DNA of 64,000 nucleotides from Marinobacter mangrovi (GCF_016798325.1 NZ_JAERVO010000002.1:1-64000), one strand, 5' to 3'; shown: positions 15,093-24,098, counted from the stretch's first letter. A program made the numbers and translations. The notes: generated by a model not told the origin, from the sequence alone.

Positions 15093-16775
15093 ATGCCATC
15101 AGCCGAAGCCTTCAAAGCCGCACGCCAGCAGTTGCTGGACCTGCGCGAAGATTACGACCGCGCCTACGAGACCTTCAAATGGCCAGAGCTGGACCAGTTT
15201 AACTGGGCACTGGACTGGTTTGATGATTACGCGAAAGACAACGACAAGATAGCGCTCTGGCTGGTGGATGCCGACGGCACCGATCAACGCTACAGCTTCG
15301 AACAGATGCGGCAACGCTCCAACCAGGTGGCGAATTTCCTGCGCGGTAATGGGCTCGGTCGGGGCGATACGTTGCTGATCATGCTCGATAACGTCATCGA
15401 ACTCTGGGAAACCATGCTGGCCGCCATCAAGCTGGGTGCGGTGGTCATTCCTGCCAGTACGCTGCTGTCGCAAAAGGATCTCGGAGACCGCCTCGCGCGC
15501 GGCGGCGTCACCCACATCCTCTCCGCCGACGACTACGTGCAAAAATTCGAGGGCGTGGCCAAGGGCCTGACCCGTATCGTGGCCGGTGAGGCCAGCGGAT
15601 CCTGGATTGGCTACGACGCCTCGTATCAGTCGCCCGTCACATTCCAGCCAGACGGCGTGACCCTCGCTACGGACCCGATGCTGCTTTATTTCACGTCGGG
15701 CACAACGTCGCAGCCCAAGCTTGTGTTGCATACCCACCAGAGCTACCCCGTGGGGTCGTTGTCCACGATGTACTGGCTGGGCCTGCAGCCGGACGACATC
15801 CACTTCAACATCAGTTCCCCCGGCTGGGCCAAGCATGCCTGGTCCAATCTGTTCGCGCCGTGGGACGCCGGCTGTACGGTCTTTATCTACCGGCAGCCAC
15901 GCTTTGACGCGCCCGCCACGCTGCAGGTGATCGCCGACAAGGGCGTGACCTCCCTGTGTGCACCGCCCACGGTCTGGCGTATGCTGATTCAGGAGGATTT
16001 GTCAGCCTACGACGTCAAGCTCCGGAGTCTGGTGGGCGCGGGCGAGCCGCTCAACCCGGAAGTCATTGCACGGGTTGAGAATTACTGGGGACTGAGAATC
16101 CGGGACGGCTATGGCCAGACGGAGACCACGGCCCAGATCGGTAATCCGCCCGCCCAGAAGATGAAGTCCGGCTCAATGGGCCGGCCATTGCCCGGCTATA
16201 AGATTGCCCTGCTCGATGCCGACGACAACGAGCAGAACGAAGGTGAGATTGCCATTGATGTGCGCCAGCAGCGTCCGCTTGGCCTGATGCAGGAGTACCG
16301 CGACGACCCGGCACGCATGGCAAAAGCGCTGCACGACGGCTTTTATCGCACCGGCGACGTGGCCAGCCGTGACGAGGATGGCTACTACTGGTACGTCGGC
16401 CGAGCGGACGATGTGTTCAAGAGCTCGGACTATCGGGTCAGTCCCTTCGAACTGGAGTCCATCCTCATTGAACACGAATCCGTGGCCGAGGCGGCGGTCG
16501 TGCCCGCACCCGATGAGGTGCGGCTGAGCGTGCCCAAAGCCTATGTCGTGTTGCGCCGCGACTACGAGCCCGGCCCGGAGGCGGCAAAGGCCCTGTTCGC
16601 GTTCGCCCGCGAGCGCATGGCGCCGTATATGCGGATCCGGGAGCTGGAGTTCGCGGAATTGCCCAAGACCATCTCCGGCAAGATCCGTCGTGTTGAGCTG
16701 CGCGCCCATGCCGCGAGCGGGGACCGCGGAGACTATGCCTATACCGAAGCCGATTTCCCGGATTTGAAGGGCTGA
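15093..16775 (+). CDS. AMP-dependent acyl-CoA synthetase (medium-chain/ACSM-like)
   Basis: The 560-residue adenylate-forming enzyme has the P-loop TSGTTSQPK (about residue 200), the GYGQTETT motif (about 338), YRTGDVASRDEDGYYWYVGR with the hinge, and the catalytic lysine in PKTISGKIRR (about 529). It should activate a carboxylic acid to its acyl-CoA with ATP; the layout is closest to ACSM and benzoate-type ligases. ATG 15093 has AAGGAG 6 bases upstream. Transcription converges on an SDR gene with a G+C-rich hairpin between. The substrate could be aromatic or medium-chain. Confidence 0.88.
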   Translation: MPSAEAFKAARQQLLDLREDYDRAYETFKWPELDQFNWALDWFDDYAKDNDKIALWLVDADGTDQRYSFEQMRQRSNQVANFLRGNGLGRGDTLLIMLDNVIELWETMLAAIKLGAVVIPASTLLSQKDLGDRLARGGVTHILSADDYVQKFEGVAKGLTRIVAGEASGSWIGYDASYQSPVTFQPDGVTLATDPMLLYFTSGTTSQPKLVLHTHQSYPVGSLSTMYWLGLQPDDIHFNISSPGWAKHAWSNLFAPWDAGCTVFIYRQPRFDAPATLQVIADKGVTSLCAPPTVWRMLIQEDLSAYDVKLRSLVGAGEPLNPEVIARVENYWGLRIRDGYGQTETTAQIGNPPAQKMKSGSMGRPLPGYKIALLDADDNEQNEGEIAIDVRQQRPLGLMQEYRDDPARMAKALHDGFYRTGDVASRDEDGYYWYVGRADDVFKSSDYRVSPFELESILIEHESVAEAAVVPAPDEVRLSVPKAYVVLRRDYEPGPEAAKALFAFARERMAPYMRIRELEFAELPKTISGKIRRVELRAHAASGDRGDYAYTEADFPDLKG

Positions 16776-16790
16776 TCCGCGAGAATCAAG

Positions 16791-16823
16791 GCCCCGAGTC
16801 CCCTTCGAAAGAGGGGCCGGGGC
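16791..16823. terminator. G+C-rich hairpin between convergent acyl-CoA synthetase and SDR genes
   Basis: GCCCCG (16791-16796) pairs with CGGGGC (16818-16823), and CCCCTT pairs with an AAGAGGGG run inside. There is no T-run, so efficiency is uncertain. Confidence 0.4.
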
Positions 16824-16856
16824 GCTTCGCCGGATAGTCCTGTGTAGACTGGCGGC

Positions 16857-17606
16857 TCAGGACAGAACCTGCCCGCCATCCACCACCAAGGTCTGGCCGG
16901 TCATCCACCGCGCCATATCGGAAGCCAGGAACAGCGCCACGTCGGCGACTTCCTCTGGCGTGCCGAGGCGACCGAAGGGAATCCCCTTGCGAATATTCTC
17001 GTAGAGCTCCGGATTGTGCTGGCGGGCCTGATCCCAGACGCCACCGGGAAACTCGATCGAGCCCGGGGCAATGCCATTCACCCGCACTTTATGCGGGGCC
17101 ATGGCCACCGCCAGACTGCCCGTGTAGTGGGCGACGGCGGCCTTGATAGCGGCGTAGGGGGCGGTGCGTGTCGAGGCGTGTAAGGCAGCGATGGAGGCAA
17201 TGTTGATGATCGTGCCTCCGGATTCCTTGAGCGCGGGCAGGCAAGTGTGGCCAGCGCGCACCGTGCCCATCAGATCCACCTCAACACTGCTCAGCCAGCC
17301 CTCCTCGTTGTCTTCCCGGCCAAACGCGGAGGCGCAATTGACCAGCACGTCCAGGCCGCCCAATTCGCTTATGGCGTTTTGTAGATAGGTCTCCAACGCG
17401 GTCTTGTCGCCAATGTCGCAGGGCGCCACATGCAGCGCCAGCCCTTCGTCGGCCGCTTCTTTCGCCAGAGCATCCAGGGACGCCTGCCCGCGGGCACACA
17501 CGGAAACGGTGGCACCAGCGCGGGCAAATCCCAACGCGATGGCCCGGCCAATACCCTTGCTGCCGCCGGCGACGATGACGCGCCGGCCCTGGAAATCAAA
17601 CGTCAT
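16857..17606 (-). CDS. SDR-family NAD(P)-dependent oxidoreductase
   Basis: A classical 249-residue short-chain dehydrogenase. The nucleotide motif is GGSKGIG (14-20), NCAS lies near residue 90, and the catalytic set is Ser138, Tyr151 and Lys155 (YAAIK). The C-terminus ends in the usual TGQTLVVDGG. The alcohol or ketone substrate cannot be inferred; the adjacent acyl-CoA synthetase is convergent, not co-transcribed. Confidence 0.88.
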   Translation of the reverse strand: MTFDFQGRRVIVAGGSKGIGRAIALGFARAGATVSVCARGQASLDALAKEAADEGLALHVAPCDIGDKTALETYLQNAISELGGLDVLVNCASAFGREDNEEGWLSSVEVDLMGTVRAGHTCLPALKESGGTIINIASIAALHASTRTAPYAAIKAAVAHYTGSLAVAMAPHKVRVNGIAPGSIEFPGGVWDQARQHNPELYENIRKGIPFGRLGTPEEVADVALFLASDMARWMTGQTLVVDGGQVLS

Positions 17607-17744
17607 TGGATGCTCCTGTTGTTCGCTAAGTTGGGGCTCGCCTCTGGACGTGCCAGCGGCTCGAATCTCCAGCTACTTTACGACAAACCGGTTGTCACAG
17701 TGCGGCAGAATTCGCAAGGCTAAAGGATTTGGCTTCAACGTGGA

Positions 17745-18818
17745 TCAGGATTTCACAGCCACTGCGCGCCTTCGACGGGCCGGGGATGCAGAGGATTCCC
17801 GGGGCATCAGTGTGGGTAATGTGCGCTGGATAAGCTCGGCAGGCGGTTGAGGGGCCAGCAATAATTCAATAGCTTGCATGGCGATGTAGTCGAACGGCAC
17901 CCGGACCGATGTCAGTGGTACCGGCAAGCGGCTTACCAGCGGGATGTCGTTGTAACCAACGAGCGACAGATCCTTCGGGATGATCAGCTTCAATCGATGG
18001 GCCGCTGACATGACGCCGATCGCCAGGTTATCGTTGACGGCAAAGATGGCACTTGGACGATCCGCCCCCGACAGCAGCCGCATCCCGGCCTCTTCGCCGG
18101 ATTCTATCCCGAACCCGGACTCGCAGATCCACTCTTCGCGACAGGGCAGGCCGGCTTCTTCCAGGGCTCGTCGATAACCCCGTTGCCGGTCACGGGCACT
18201 GGAGGTAAAGCTGGGACCTGCCACCAGGCCGATCTCCCGGTGGCCCAAATCAATCAGGTGGCGAGTCGCGAGATAACCACCCTGTTCATCGTCACCCAGG
18301 GAAGAGCGACTGACACCATCGGTCCTCAGAACCAGGGTGTGGGCAATCTCCTGCTGGCGGAGCTGACTGGGAAGTTCGTCATCAAGTCGGCTGGTGGCCA
18401 GGATGAGACCGTCGACCCTTCGACCCAGCAACGATTCCGCCGCTTTCTTCTCTTCCTCTGGATCGTCACCGCTGCTGGCCACAATCGTAAAGTAGCCCAT
18501 GCGATGCGCGGCCCGGGAAATGGCTTCATACATCAATGCCATCACGGTATCGCTTAAGCGGGGTACCAGCACGCCGATGGTCCCGGTGCCGCCCCTGCGC
18601 AAGCTGGACGCGACGATGTCACGCCGGTAGCCCAGTTCCCTGGCGACCTGCCGGACCCGTTCTGCCGATTTGCTGCGAGACGGAGGGAAGCGTTCGTCCA
18701 GCACCCGCGACACGGTCGAAATGCTCACGCCGGCCGCCTTGGCCACATCGTGCATGGACACCGGTTTGTCAGCAGTCCTGCGACTAACGGCTGGTTTCTG
18801 CGGCGATTTATTGGGCAT
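17745..18818 (-). CDS. LacI-family repressor of the adjacent aldolase/transporter/porin operon
   Basis: The 357-residue regulator has a basic N-terminal tail, the LacI HTH (VSMHDVAKAAGVSISTVSRVL, residues 21-41), the hinge region before TIGVLVPRLSD and a periplasmic-binding-like effector domain with FAVNDNLAIG. It points away from the operon starting at 19175. The shared upstream region has a near-consensus promoter followed directly by three CG-centred operator units, so repression relieved by a sugar acid or related inducer is likely (inference). Confidence 0.9.
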   Translation of the reverse strand: MPNKSPQKPAVSRRTADKPVSMHDVAKAAGVSISTVSRVLDERFPPSRSKSAERVRQVARELGYRRDIVASSLRRGGTGTIGVLVPRLSDTVMALMYEAISRAAHRMGYFTIVASSGDDPEEEKKAAESLLGRRVDGLILATSRLDDELPSQLRQQEIAHTLVLRTDGVSRSSLGDDEQGGYLATRHLIDLGHREIGLVAGPSFTSSARDRQRGYRRALEEAGLPCREEWICESGFGIESGEEAGMRLLSGADRPSAIFAVNDNLAIGVMSAAHRLKLIIPKDLSLVGYNDIPLVSRLPVPLTSVRVPFDYIAMQAIELLLAPQPPAELIQRTLPTLMPRESSASPARRRRAVAVKS

Positions 18819-19076
18819 GACGTCCTTGATCGTTGGGCTTCAGATGGGAATTGAGTGTAATGGCGGCCCTGCGACCCGGCAACTGTGGAAGTGGTGAGCC
18901 GATCCGGATTGCCGGGCTCCCACGTTGCCCCGAGAGAGGCGGTTTTCATTGGGATGAGCGTCCTGGTCAGAATTTATGGCACCCACGCCTGATTTTTATT
19001 TCTTTAGTGATCAATCACTTTGGGGATTTCTGCCGGATTCGATGACGTCGCTTTCTGGAAATTCCGGCCATTCGGT

Positions 19077-19106
19077 TTGACAGCTCAAAGAGGTGAGGCA
19101 TATATT
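19077..19106 (+). promoter_or_regulatory. Sigma-70 promoter of the aldolase operon
   Basis: A perfect -35 TTGACA (19077-19082) and a -10 TATATT (19101-19106) are separated by 18 bp. Transcription would start near 19113, inside the first operator unit. Confidence 0.75.
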
Positions 19107-19108
19107 GT

Positions 19109-19144
19109 GAAAACGTTTGCAGAAACGATTGCATGAACGTTTTC
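19109..19144. promoter_or_regulatory. Three tandem LacI-type operator units at 12-bp period
   Basis: The units GAAAACGTTTGC (19109), AGAAACGATTGC (19121) and ATGAACGTTTTC (19133) each carry a central CG, at 19114.5, 19126.5 and 19138.5, exactly 12 bp apart. The outer units also form a perfect 10-bp inverted repeat (TGAAAACGTT at 19108 and AACGTTTTCA at 19136). The array covers the predicted start of transcription. Confidence 0.75.
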
Positions 19145-19174
19145 AAATTGAGCCGATCTTTTGAGGTGAACAAG

Positions 19175-20095
19175 ATGAACAATATTGATCTGAAAGGCTT
19201 GGTGCCTGCGCCCGTAACCCCGTTTACCCGCGATGGTGAAGTTGACCATGACGCGATTCAGCGTCTGGGCCGCTGGTTAGGGGGGATTGAGGGTGTAAAG
19301 GGCCTGGTGGTTCTGGGGCATGCCGGTGAAGGGACCTTCCTGACATCCGACGAGCAAACCGCCGTTATCGAGAGTTTTGCGGAATCCGTCAGTGGGTCTA
19401 TTCCCATCATTGCGGGCATCACCGGTGAAGGAACCCATGTGGCGGCGAAAGAGGCTCAGCGGGCGGTCAAGGCCGGAGCCTCAGCCGGTCTGCTTTATCC
19501 TTCCCACGGTTGGTTGCGGTTTGGCTACCAGAAGGGGGCGCCCCAGGACCGGTATCGAGCGATCCACGAGGAAAGTGGCTTACCGCTGATCCTGTTCCAG
19601 TATCCAGATGTGACCAAGGCCACCTACGATCTTGAAACCCAACTTGAAATTGCCGCCCAGCCGGGTGTATTTGCCATGAAGAACGGCGTACGCAATATGC
19701 GCCGCTGGGACACCGAGATCCCTGTGATCCGTCGCGAGAATCCCGAGCTGCAGGTGCTGACCTGTCACGACGAGTACCTGCTGCACACAATGTTTGATGT
19801 GGATGGTGCCCTGGTCGGCTATGGCGGTATCGCGCCGGAGCCCCTGATCGAGCTCATCGCGGCCGGAAAGGCACGGGATTACGAAGCGGCCCGCGCTATC
19901 CATGACCGCCTGATGCCGGTGACCAAGAGCGTCTATCACCGCGGTTCCCATATGGAAGGTACCGTGGCGCTGAAGCATGCCCTGGTTGCGCGTGGCATCC
20001 TGGATCATGCCACCGTGCGGTCGCCATTGCTGCCGCTGGCCGACGGGGCCGACCAGGAAATTGCCGACGCCCTGCGCTCCGCCGGGTTGGTTTAG
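19175..20095 (+). CDS. DapA/NAL-superfamily class I aldolase (not lysine pathway)
   Basis: This 306-residue TIM-barrel lyase has the Schiff-base lysine at Lys169 (FAMKNG) and the assisting Tyr143 (FQYPD). In the substrate loop the GTTGE of true dihydrodipicolinate synthases is replaced by GHAGEG (48-53), so a different 2-oxo-acid aldol substrate is likely. ATG 19175 follows GAGGTGAAC; an upstream in-frame ATG at 19133 lies inside the operator array and is rejected. It is the first gene of an operon with an NRAMP-fold transporter and a porin. Other members cleave keto-deoxy sugar acids or hydroxyproline intermediates. Confidence 0.85.
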   Translation: MNNIDLKGLVPAPVTPFTRDGEVDHDAIQRLGRWLGGIEGVKGLVVLGHAGEGTFLTSDEQTAVIESFAESVSGSIPIIAGITGEGTHVAAKEAQRAVKAGASAGLLYPSHGWLRFGYQKGAPQDRYRAIHEESGLPLILFQYPDVTKATYDLETQLEIAAQPGVFAMKNGVRNMRRWDTEIPVIRRENPELQVLTCHDEYLLHTMFDVDGALVGYGGIAPEPLIELIAAGKARDYEAARAIHDRLMPVTKSVYHRGSHMEGTVALKHALVARGILDHATVRSPLLPLADGADQEIADALRSAGLV

Positions 20096-20105
20096 AGGCG
20101 GGTTA

Positions 20106-20140
20106 CGCCATGCCCCGGTCCTTTGGGGCGGGGCATGGCG
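20106..20140 (+). other. Intercistronic 12-bp hairpin
   Basis: CGCCATGCCCCG (20106-20117) and CGGGGCATGGCG (20129-20140) are perfect arms between the aldolase and transporter genes, without a T-run. It could protect the aldolase message or partly attenuate read-through. Further down, TGTAT-TGC-ATACA at 20271-20283 is another small palindrome. The 220-bp gap has no gene. Confidence 0.6.
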
Positions 20141-20315
20141 GATCCGGAACGCGCATGTTGCAGTGAGAAAGAGGCATCAACAAGACTCAGGCCCAAACTT
20201 CATCAACCGGATTCGGGACACTTGCCTGACGGCCAGGACCGGCATTCGGGACGCGACATGACGTGACTGCTGTATTGCATACAACAACAATTTGCGCCAG
20301 ATACAGGAGAACACC

Positions 20316-21596
20316 ATGAAAACCTCGCCGGAAGAGAGCGTGGCAACCTCGCTCGCGGAAAACAAGATGGCCGGACCACCCAAAAACAGATTGGGGTTAA
20401 CCATTCCTCAGTCCCTTGCCCTGATTGGCCCTGCTTTCGTGGCCGGGGCGTGGCGATTTGGCCCCGGCGCCCTGACGTCTGCGGTTCAGGCCGGCAGTCA
20501 GTTTGGCTATGCCCTGTTATGGGTGCTGGTGGTATCGACCATCCTGATGTTTATCTTCAACGACATGGCAGTCCGTATCGGGCTGGCCACCGATGATTCC
20601 CTTGTTCAGACCACCAAGCGGACGCTAGGTCGCCCCGTCGGGGTGCTGGCCGGTTTCGCCGTATTCGGTATCACCCTGATGTTCGCGGTGGGTAACGCTG
20701 TGGGCTCCGGCCTTGCACTGAAAATGCTGTTTGGCGGCTCGATGGTGGGGTGGACATTGGCCTGCACCGTGGCCGTCGCCATCCTGATCGCCCTGCCCAA
20801 CACCTATAAAATAATGGAACGTCTGCTCGTTGCCCTGATCGGGTTGATGTCTGTGGGGTTCCTGGCATCTGCCGTGCTCACGGATCCGGACTGGTCTCTT
20901 GCGGCGTCCGGTTTTATTCCCCGGATTCCGCCGGAAGCTGGTTTCCTGCTGATCGCCATCGTGGGGACGAATTTCTCGATTAATTCGGCGTTCTACACCG
21001 GCTATGCCATCCGCGAGCGGGGACTGAAGCCATCTCAATATCGCAGCATTACCCTGGCCGACACCATTCCCGGTAACGTGGCGACCGGCGTGATGGCCAT
21101 GTTGATCATTATCGTCTCTGCCGCCGTGTTCAATGCCTCCGGCGTTGTGGTGCACACCTTCCCGCAGTTGGCCCAGGTCCTGGAGCCGGTTGCCGGTAAA
21201 ATCGGCTCGGTCCTTTTCGGGATGGGCTTCTTTGCGGCCGCTTTCTCGTCCATGGCGGCCAACGCCTCCGCGGGTGGCACCCTGTTGGCTGATGGCCTGG
21301 GATGGGACAACACGCTGTCATCGCCCCGGGTCAAGGCGCTGGTCTACGTGATACTGGCCTGGGGGGCGGCAGTGACCATTCTGGCCAAGGGTTCCCCGAT
21401 ACAGCTCATCATCGTGGCCCAGGCGATGACGGTGCTGGCGGCTCCCTTCCTCGGCATTCTGCTGTTTGTCCTGTCATCGCGGCGCGATGTCGTTGGCAAG
21501 CTCTCTAATCGCCCCTGGCAGAAAGTGCTGGGGCTGATCGGGCTGATTGCCATCTTCTCGCTCTCTATCCGCTTGATCGTGAAGCTCTTCAGTTAA
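20316..21596 (+). CDS. NRAMP-fold transporter lacking the canonical metal-binding motifs
   Basis: The 426-residue membrane protein has about eleven helices and aligns by eye with NRAMP transporters (GPAFVAGAWRFGPGALTSA in helix 1). The helix-1 signature DPGN, whose Asp and Asn bind the metal, reads GPGA here. The helix-6 MPH motif is replaced by FSI (GTNFSINSAFYTGY). It therefore probably does not carry Mn2+ or Fe2+. Its place between an aldolase and a DcaP-type porin suggests import of the organic substrate of that pathway (inference). ATG 20316 follows CAGGAGA. The 75 bp to the porin have no terminator. Confidence 0.8.
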   Translation: MKTSPEESVATSLAENKMAGPPKNRLGLTIPQSLALIGPAFVAGAWRFGPGALTSAVQAGSQFGYALLWVLVVSTILMFIFNDMAVRIGLATDDSLVQTTKRTLGRPVGVLAGFAVFGITLMFAVGNAVGSGLALKMLFGGSMVGWTLACTVAVAILIALPNTYKIMERLLVALIGLMSVGFLASAVLTDPDWSLAASGFIPRIPPEAGFLLIAIVGTNFSINSAFYTGYAIRERGLKPSQYRSITLADTIPGNVATGVMAMLIIIVSAAVFNASGVVVHTFPQLAQVLEPVAGKIGSVLFGMGFFAAAFSSMAANASAGGTLLADGLGWDNTLSSPRVKALVYVILAWGAAVTILAKGSPIQLIIVAQAMTVLAAPFLGILLFVLSSRRDVVGKLSNRPWQKVLGLIGLIAIFSLSIRLIVKLFS

Positions 21597-21671
21597 CCGA
21601 AGCGGCCTGCTTCCAGGCGGGCCGGCTCTCCGTTTAGCAAAAACAGATCACAACAAGAATCAGAGGTTTCT

Positions 21672-22883
21672 ATGACTATTTATCGGTTTGCATGCCGCGC
21701 GGCGGCTGCAATGGCTTCGCTCGGCCTGGTGATGACCGCCCAGGCCGCCCACGCCCTGAACTTGGGGGAACTGGACACCAAGGCTGCTTTGTACGGCTAC
21801 GCCAAACTGGACATGCTGTATGACATTGGCGATGTCAGCGGCGGTAGTCAGGGTGTCGGCGACAGTATCAAGTTCTCGAACATTGCTGTTGATGGACAGC
21901 AAAGCCGCAGCGGTTTTTCCAACCTCACGGCCAACGAATCCCGTCTTGGCCTGAAGACCACGACAGACACGGGCAAAGGCGACCTGACGACGGTGATCGA
22001 AGGGGACTTCTGGGGCGGCGCGTTTCGTCTCCGGCAGGCCTACGGGCGCTGGAACGGCATTACCGCCGGCCAGACCTGGAGTAACTTCCACACTTTCGTG
22101 GGCACGACGGAAACCCTGGATTTCACCGGTCCCATTGGTCGCGACTCGGTGCTGCGCCAGGCCCAGTTGCGATACAGCACCGGTGACCTTCATGTGGCCC
22201 TGGAGGATCCCAGCGGCGCCTCATCCGGCAAGTCGTTCACCGGGGGCTATACCGGAACAGCAAACGGCCAATCCATTGCCGGTCTGGATGTCGATCGCAA
22301 GGACTCGCTGCCGGATCTCTCCATTCGGTATGAGACCCGCTACGGCGACTTGCGTTTCTCATCGGCTGCCCTCGTTCGTGAGGTCGGCTTCGACGACGGT
22401 ACGCATAGCGACTCGGCAATAGGGTGGGGCGGCTTTGTTGCCGGCAGCTATCCGTTGACGTCATCCCTGGTGTTGCGCGCGCAGCTTACCGGCGGTGAAG
22501 GGATCGGTGGCTATATGAAAGGCAACCCGGCTCCGGCGGCCTATCGCCTTGGCGATAACCTGCACGCATTGCCCGCATGGGGCGGGACGCTGGGTGCCAC
22601 CCTGAAGGTCGGACCAGGCGCGTTCAACGTCGCATACTCCTACACCCATACGGATTGGGGCGACGCCATCGATGATGGGTTGGTGGTGGTCAATAACGAC
22701 GCCAGCGACAACTTCGTCAACGCCTATGACGAGACTTACCAACTGGTCCATCTCAACTATCTGTGGCATCCCGTCGAGCAGGTGACATACGGGATCGAGA
22801 TCGCCCACGCCCAGCGTAAGACAGTGGACGGTCGGGACGGTGCGATCACCCGGTTTCAGGGCAGTGCGATCTATAAATTCTAG
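21672..22883 (+). CDS. DcaP-type outer-membrane porin
   Basis: This 403-residue protein has a signal peptide ending AQAAHA. The mature part opens LNLGELDTKAALYGYAKLDML and continues in alternating amphipathic strands, finishing with a terminal aromatic (AIYKF), the beta-barrel assembly signal. The strands SRLGLKTTTDTGKGDLTT and GGAFRLRQAYGRW are typical of DcaP-like porins, which take up anionic substrates such as dicarboxylates. It is last in the LacI-controlled operon and is followed by a strong terminator, supporting the reading of the cluster as an uptake route. Confidence 0.85.
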   Translation: MTIYRFACRAAAAMASLGLVMTAQAAHALNLGELDTKAALYGYAKLDMLYDIGDVSGGSQGVGDSIKFSNIAVDGQQSRSGFSNLTANESRLGLKTTTDTGKGDLTTVIEGDFWGGAFRLRQAYGRWNGITAGQTWSNFHTFVGTTETLDFTGPIGRDSVLRQAQLRYSTGDLHVALEDPSGASSGKSFTGGYTGTANGQSIAGLDVDRKDSLPDLSIRYETRYGDLRFSSAALVREVGFDDGTHSDSAIGWGGFVAGSYPLTSSLVLRAQLTGGEGIGGYMKGNPAPAAYRLGDNLHALPAWGGTLGATLKVGPGAFNVAYSYTHTDWGDAIDDGLVVVNNDASDNFVNAYDETYQLVHLNYLWHPVEQVTYGIEIAHAQRKTVDGRDGAITRFQGSAIYKF

Positions 22884-22916
22884 AGAAAATACGAAGTGTT
22901 TGTTGAGGTGGTGCTT

Positions 22917-22939
22917 GCCCGCGGAATGCGGGCTTTTTT
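22917..22939 (+). terminator. Intrinsic terminator of the aldolase/transporter/porin operon
   Basis: GCCCGC (22917-22922) pairs with GCGGGC (22928-22933). The stem is followed by six Ts. Confidence 0.88.
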
Positions 22940-23071
22940 ATGGAATCCGGAAGGGTGAGACCATCTTCTAGCCGTTCAATACACAGGGCCAGTCGTTGAT
23001 CCAGCCAGACGAGACCGTCAGCGATTCATCGGCTTGGCGGAGCGACAATTACCCCGCCAAGCTGACGTTCC

Positions 23072-23974
23072 TCAGGCCCAGTCACCCAGCCACTTCTTCT
23101 TGGCCTTTTCCACCAGATCCCGGGCGTCGTGGTTCCAGGGGTGGAAGTTGCGGCTGTAGAACCGGAAGTAGGAGGGCAGCAACTTGCGGAACACGCCGGG
23201 TTTGCCCCACATGTAATTCACGGCGCCCAACCAGGATTTCACGTTGCCCAGTTGGCCGTCTTCTTTCATCAGTTGCACCACGTGCAGGGTGCTGAACAAC
23301 GGGAACATGATGCTGACCTGCATCATCTCCGTCACCCGGACAAACTCGCTGCCGCCAATGGCCTTGTAAACGTCAAAGGCGACGGCCTTGTGCTCGGATT
23401 CCTCGATGGCATGCCAGGCCCAGATGGGGGCCATGCGCGGGTCCATCTGGTCCAGGGCGTCGTACTTGAGCAGGAATTCCTCGGCCATCAGGGCGGTGAA
23501 GTGCTCCACCGCCACCGTGTGGGCCAGCTGGCGTTCCGGGCTCAGGTTCTTGCGCATCCAGTTCATGAAGGCCTGGATTTCCCGGTCCAGCCGGGCCAGG
23601 TTCACGCCACGCTCCTGCAGGAAGCCGTTCATCTGGTCGTGCTCCCGGGAGTGGTGCGCTTCCTGGCCGATAAAGCCTTTCACGGCCTTTTTCAGTTCCG
23701 GGTCGGTGATGCGGTCCTGGTAGTGGCGCACTGAATCAATGAAGAAGCGCTCCCCCGCCGGGAAGCTGGCGGACAGGGCCGCCAGCAACAGGGTTTTTAC
23801 CGGGTCGTTGTCCCACCAGTAGCGCGGCACGCTGTCGCCACTGCCGGCAAAGTCGAAACCGGGACGGCGGACCTTGGGAATGTGGACCTTGGGCGATGTG
23901 GGCGCGGGGCGGGGGGAATCGGCCTGGCGTTTATCGGCGGTTTTCTTGAGGTGTGGGGGAACCACGGCATTCAT
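23072..23974 (-). CDS. PF10118-type metal-dependent hydrolase (di-iron, ferritin-like)
   Basis: After a 45-residue Pro/Lys-rich head, this 300-residue protein is helical and shows FIGQEAHHSREHD, AVEHFTALMAE and HAIEESEHKAVAFDVY. These Glu and His residues form the likely di-iron site of the PF10118 family, often seen next to AraC-type regulators in hydrocarbon-using gammaproteobacteria. There is no signal peptide. It is divergent from such a regulator at 24099, its probable controller. The reaction is not established for the family. Confidence 0.8.
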   Translation of the reverse strand: MNAVVPPHLKKTADKRQADSPRPAPTSPKVHIPKVRRPGFDFAGSGDSVPRYWWDNDPVKTLLLAALSASFPAGERFFIDSVRHYQDRITDPELKKAVKGFIGQEAHHSREHDQMNGFLQERGVNLARLDREIQAFMNWMRKNLSPERQLAHTVAVEHFTALMAEEFLLKYDALDQMDPRMAPIWAWHAIEESEHKAVAFDVYKAIGGSEFVRVTEMMQVSIMFPLFSTLHVVQLMKEDGQLGNVKSWLGAVNYMWGKPGVFRKLLPSYFRFYSRNFHPWNHDARDLVEKAKKKWLGDWA

Positions 23975-24098
23975 ATCGGTGCTCCTTTCTCAAGCCCGGT
24001 AACGGGTTGTCACTCAATATGGCCTCTACGGTACTGGTGAATGCCCGGTCAGCGTGAGATTCTGCACGGACATTGTACTTATCATTGGTGGCCAAGTG

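Noticed and set aside
19006-19019. Palindrome AGTGAT-CA-ATCACT in the LacI/aldolase intergenic region
   Set aside because: It does not match CRP or FNR spacing and lies well upstream of the promoter; no regulator can be named.
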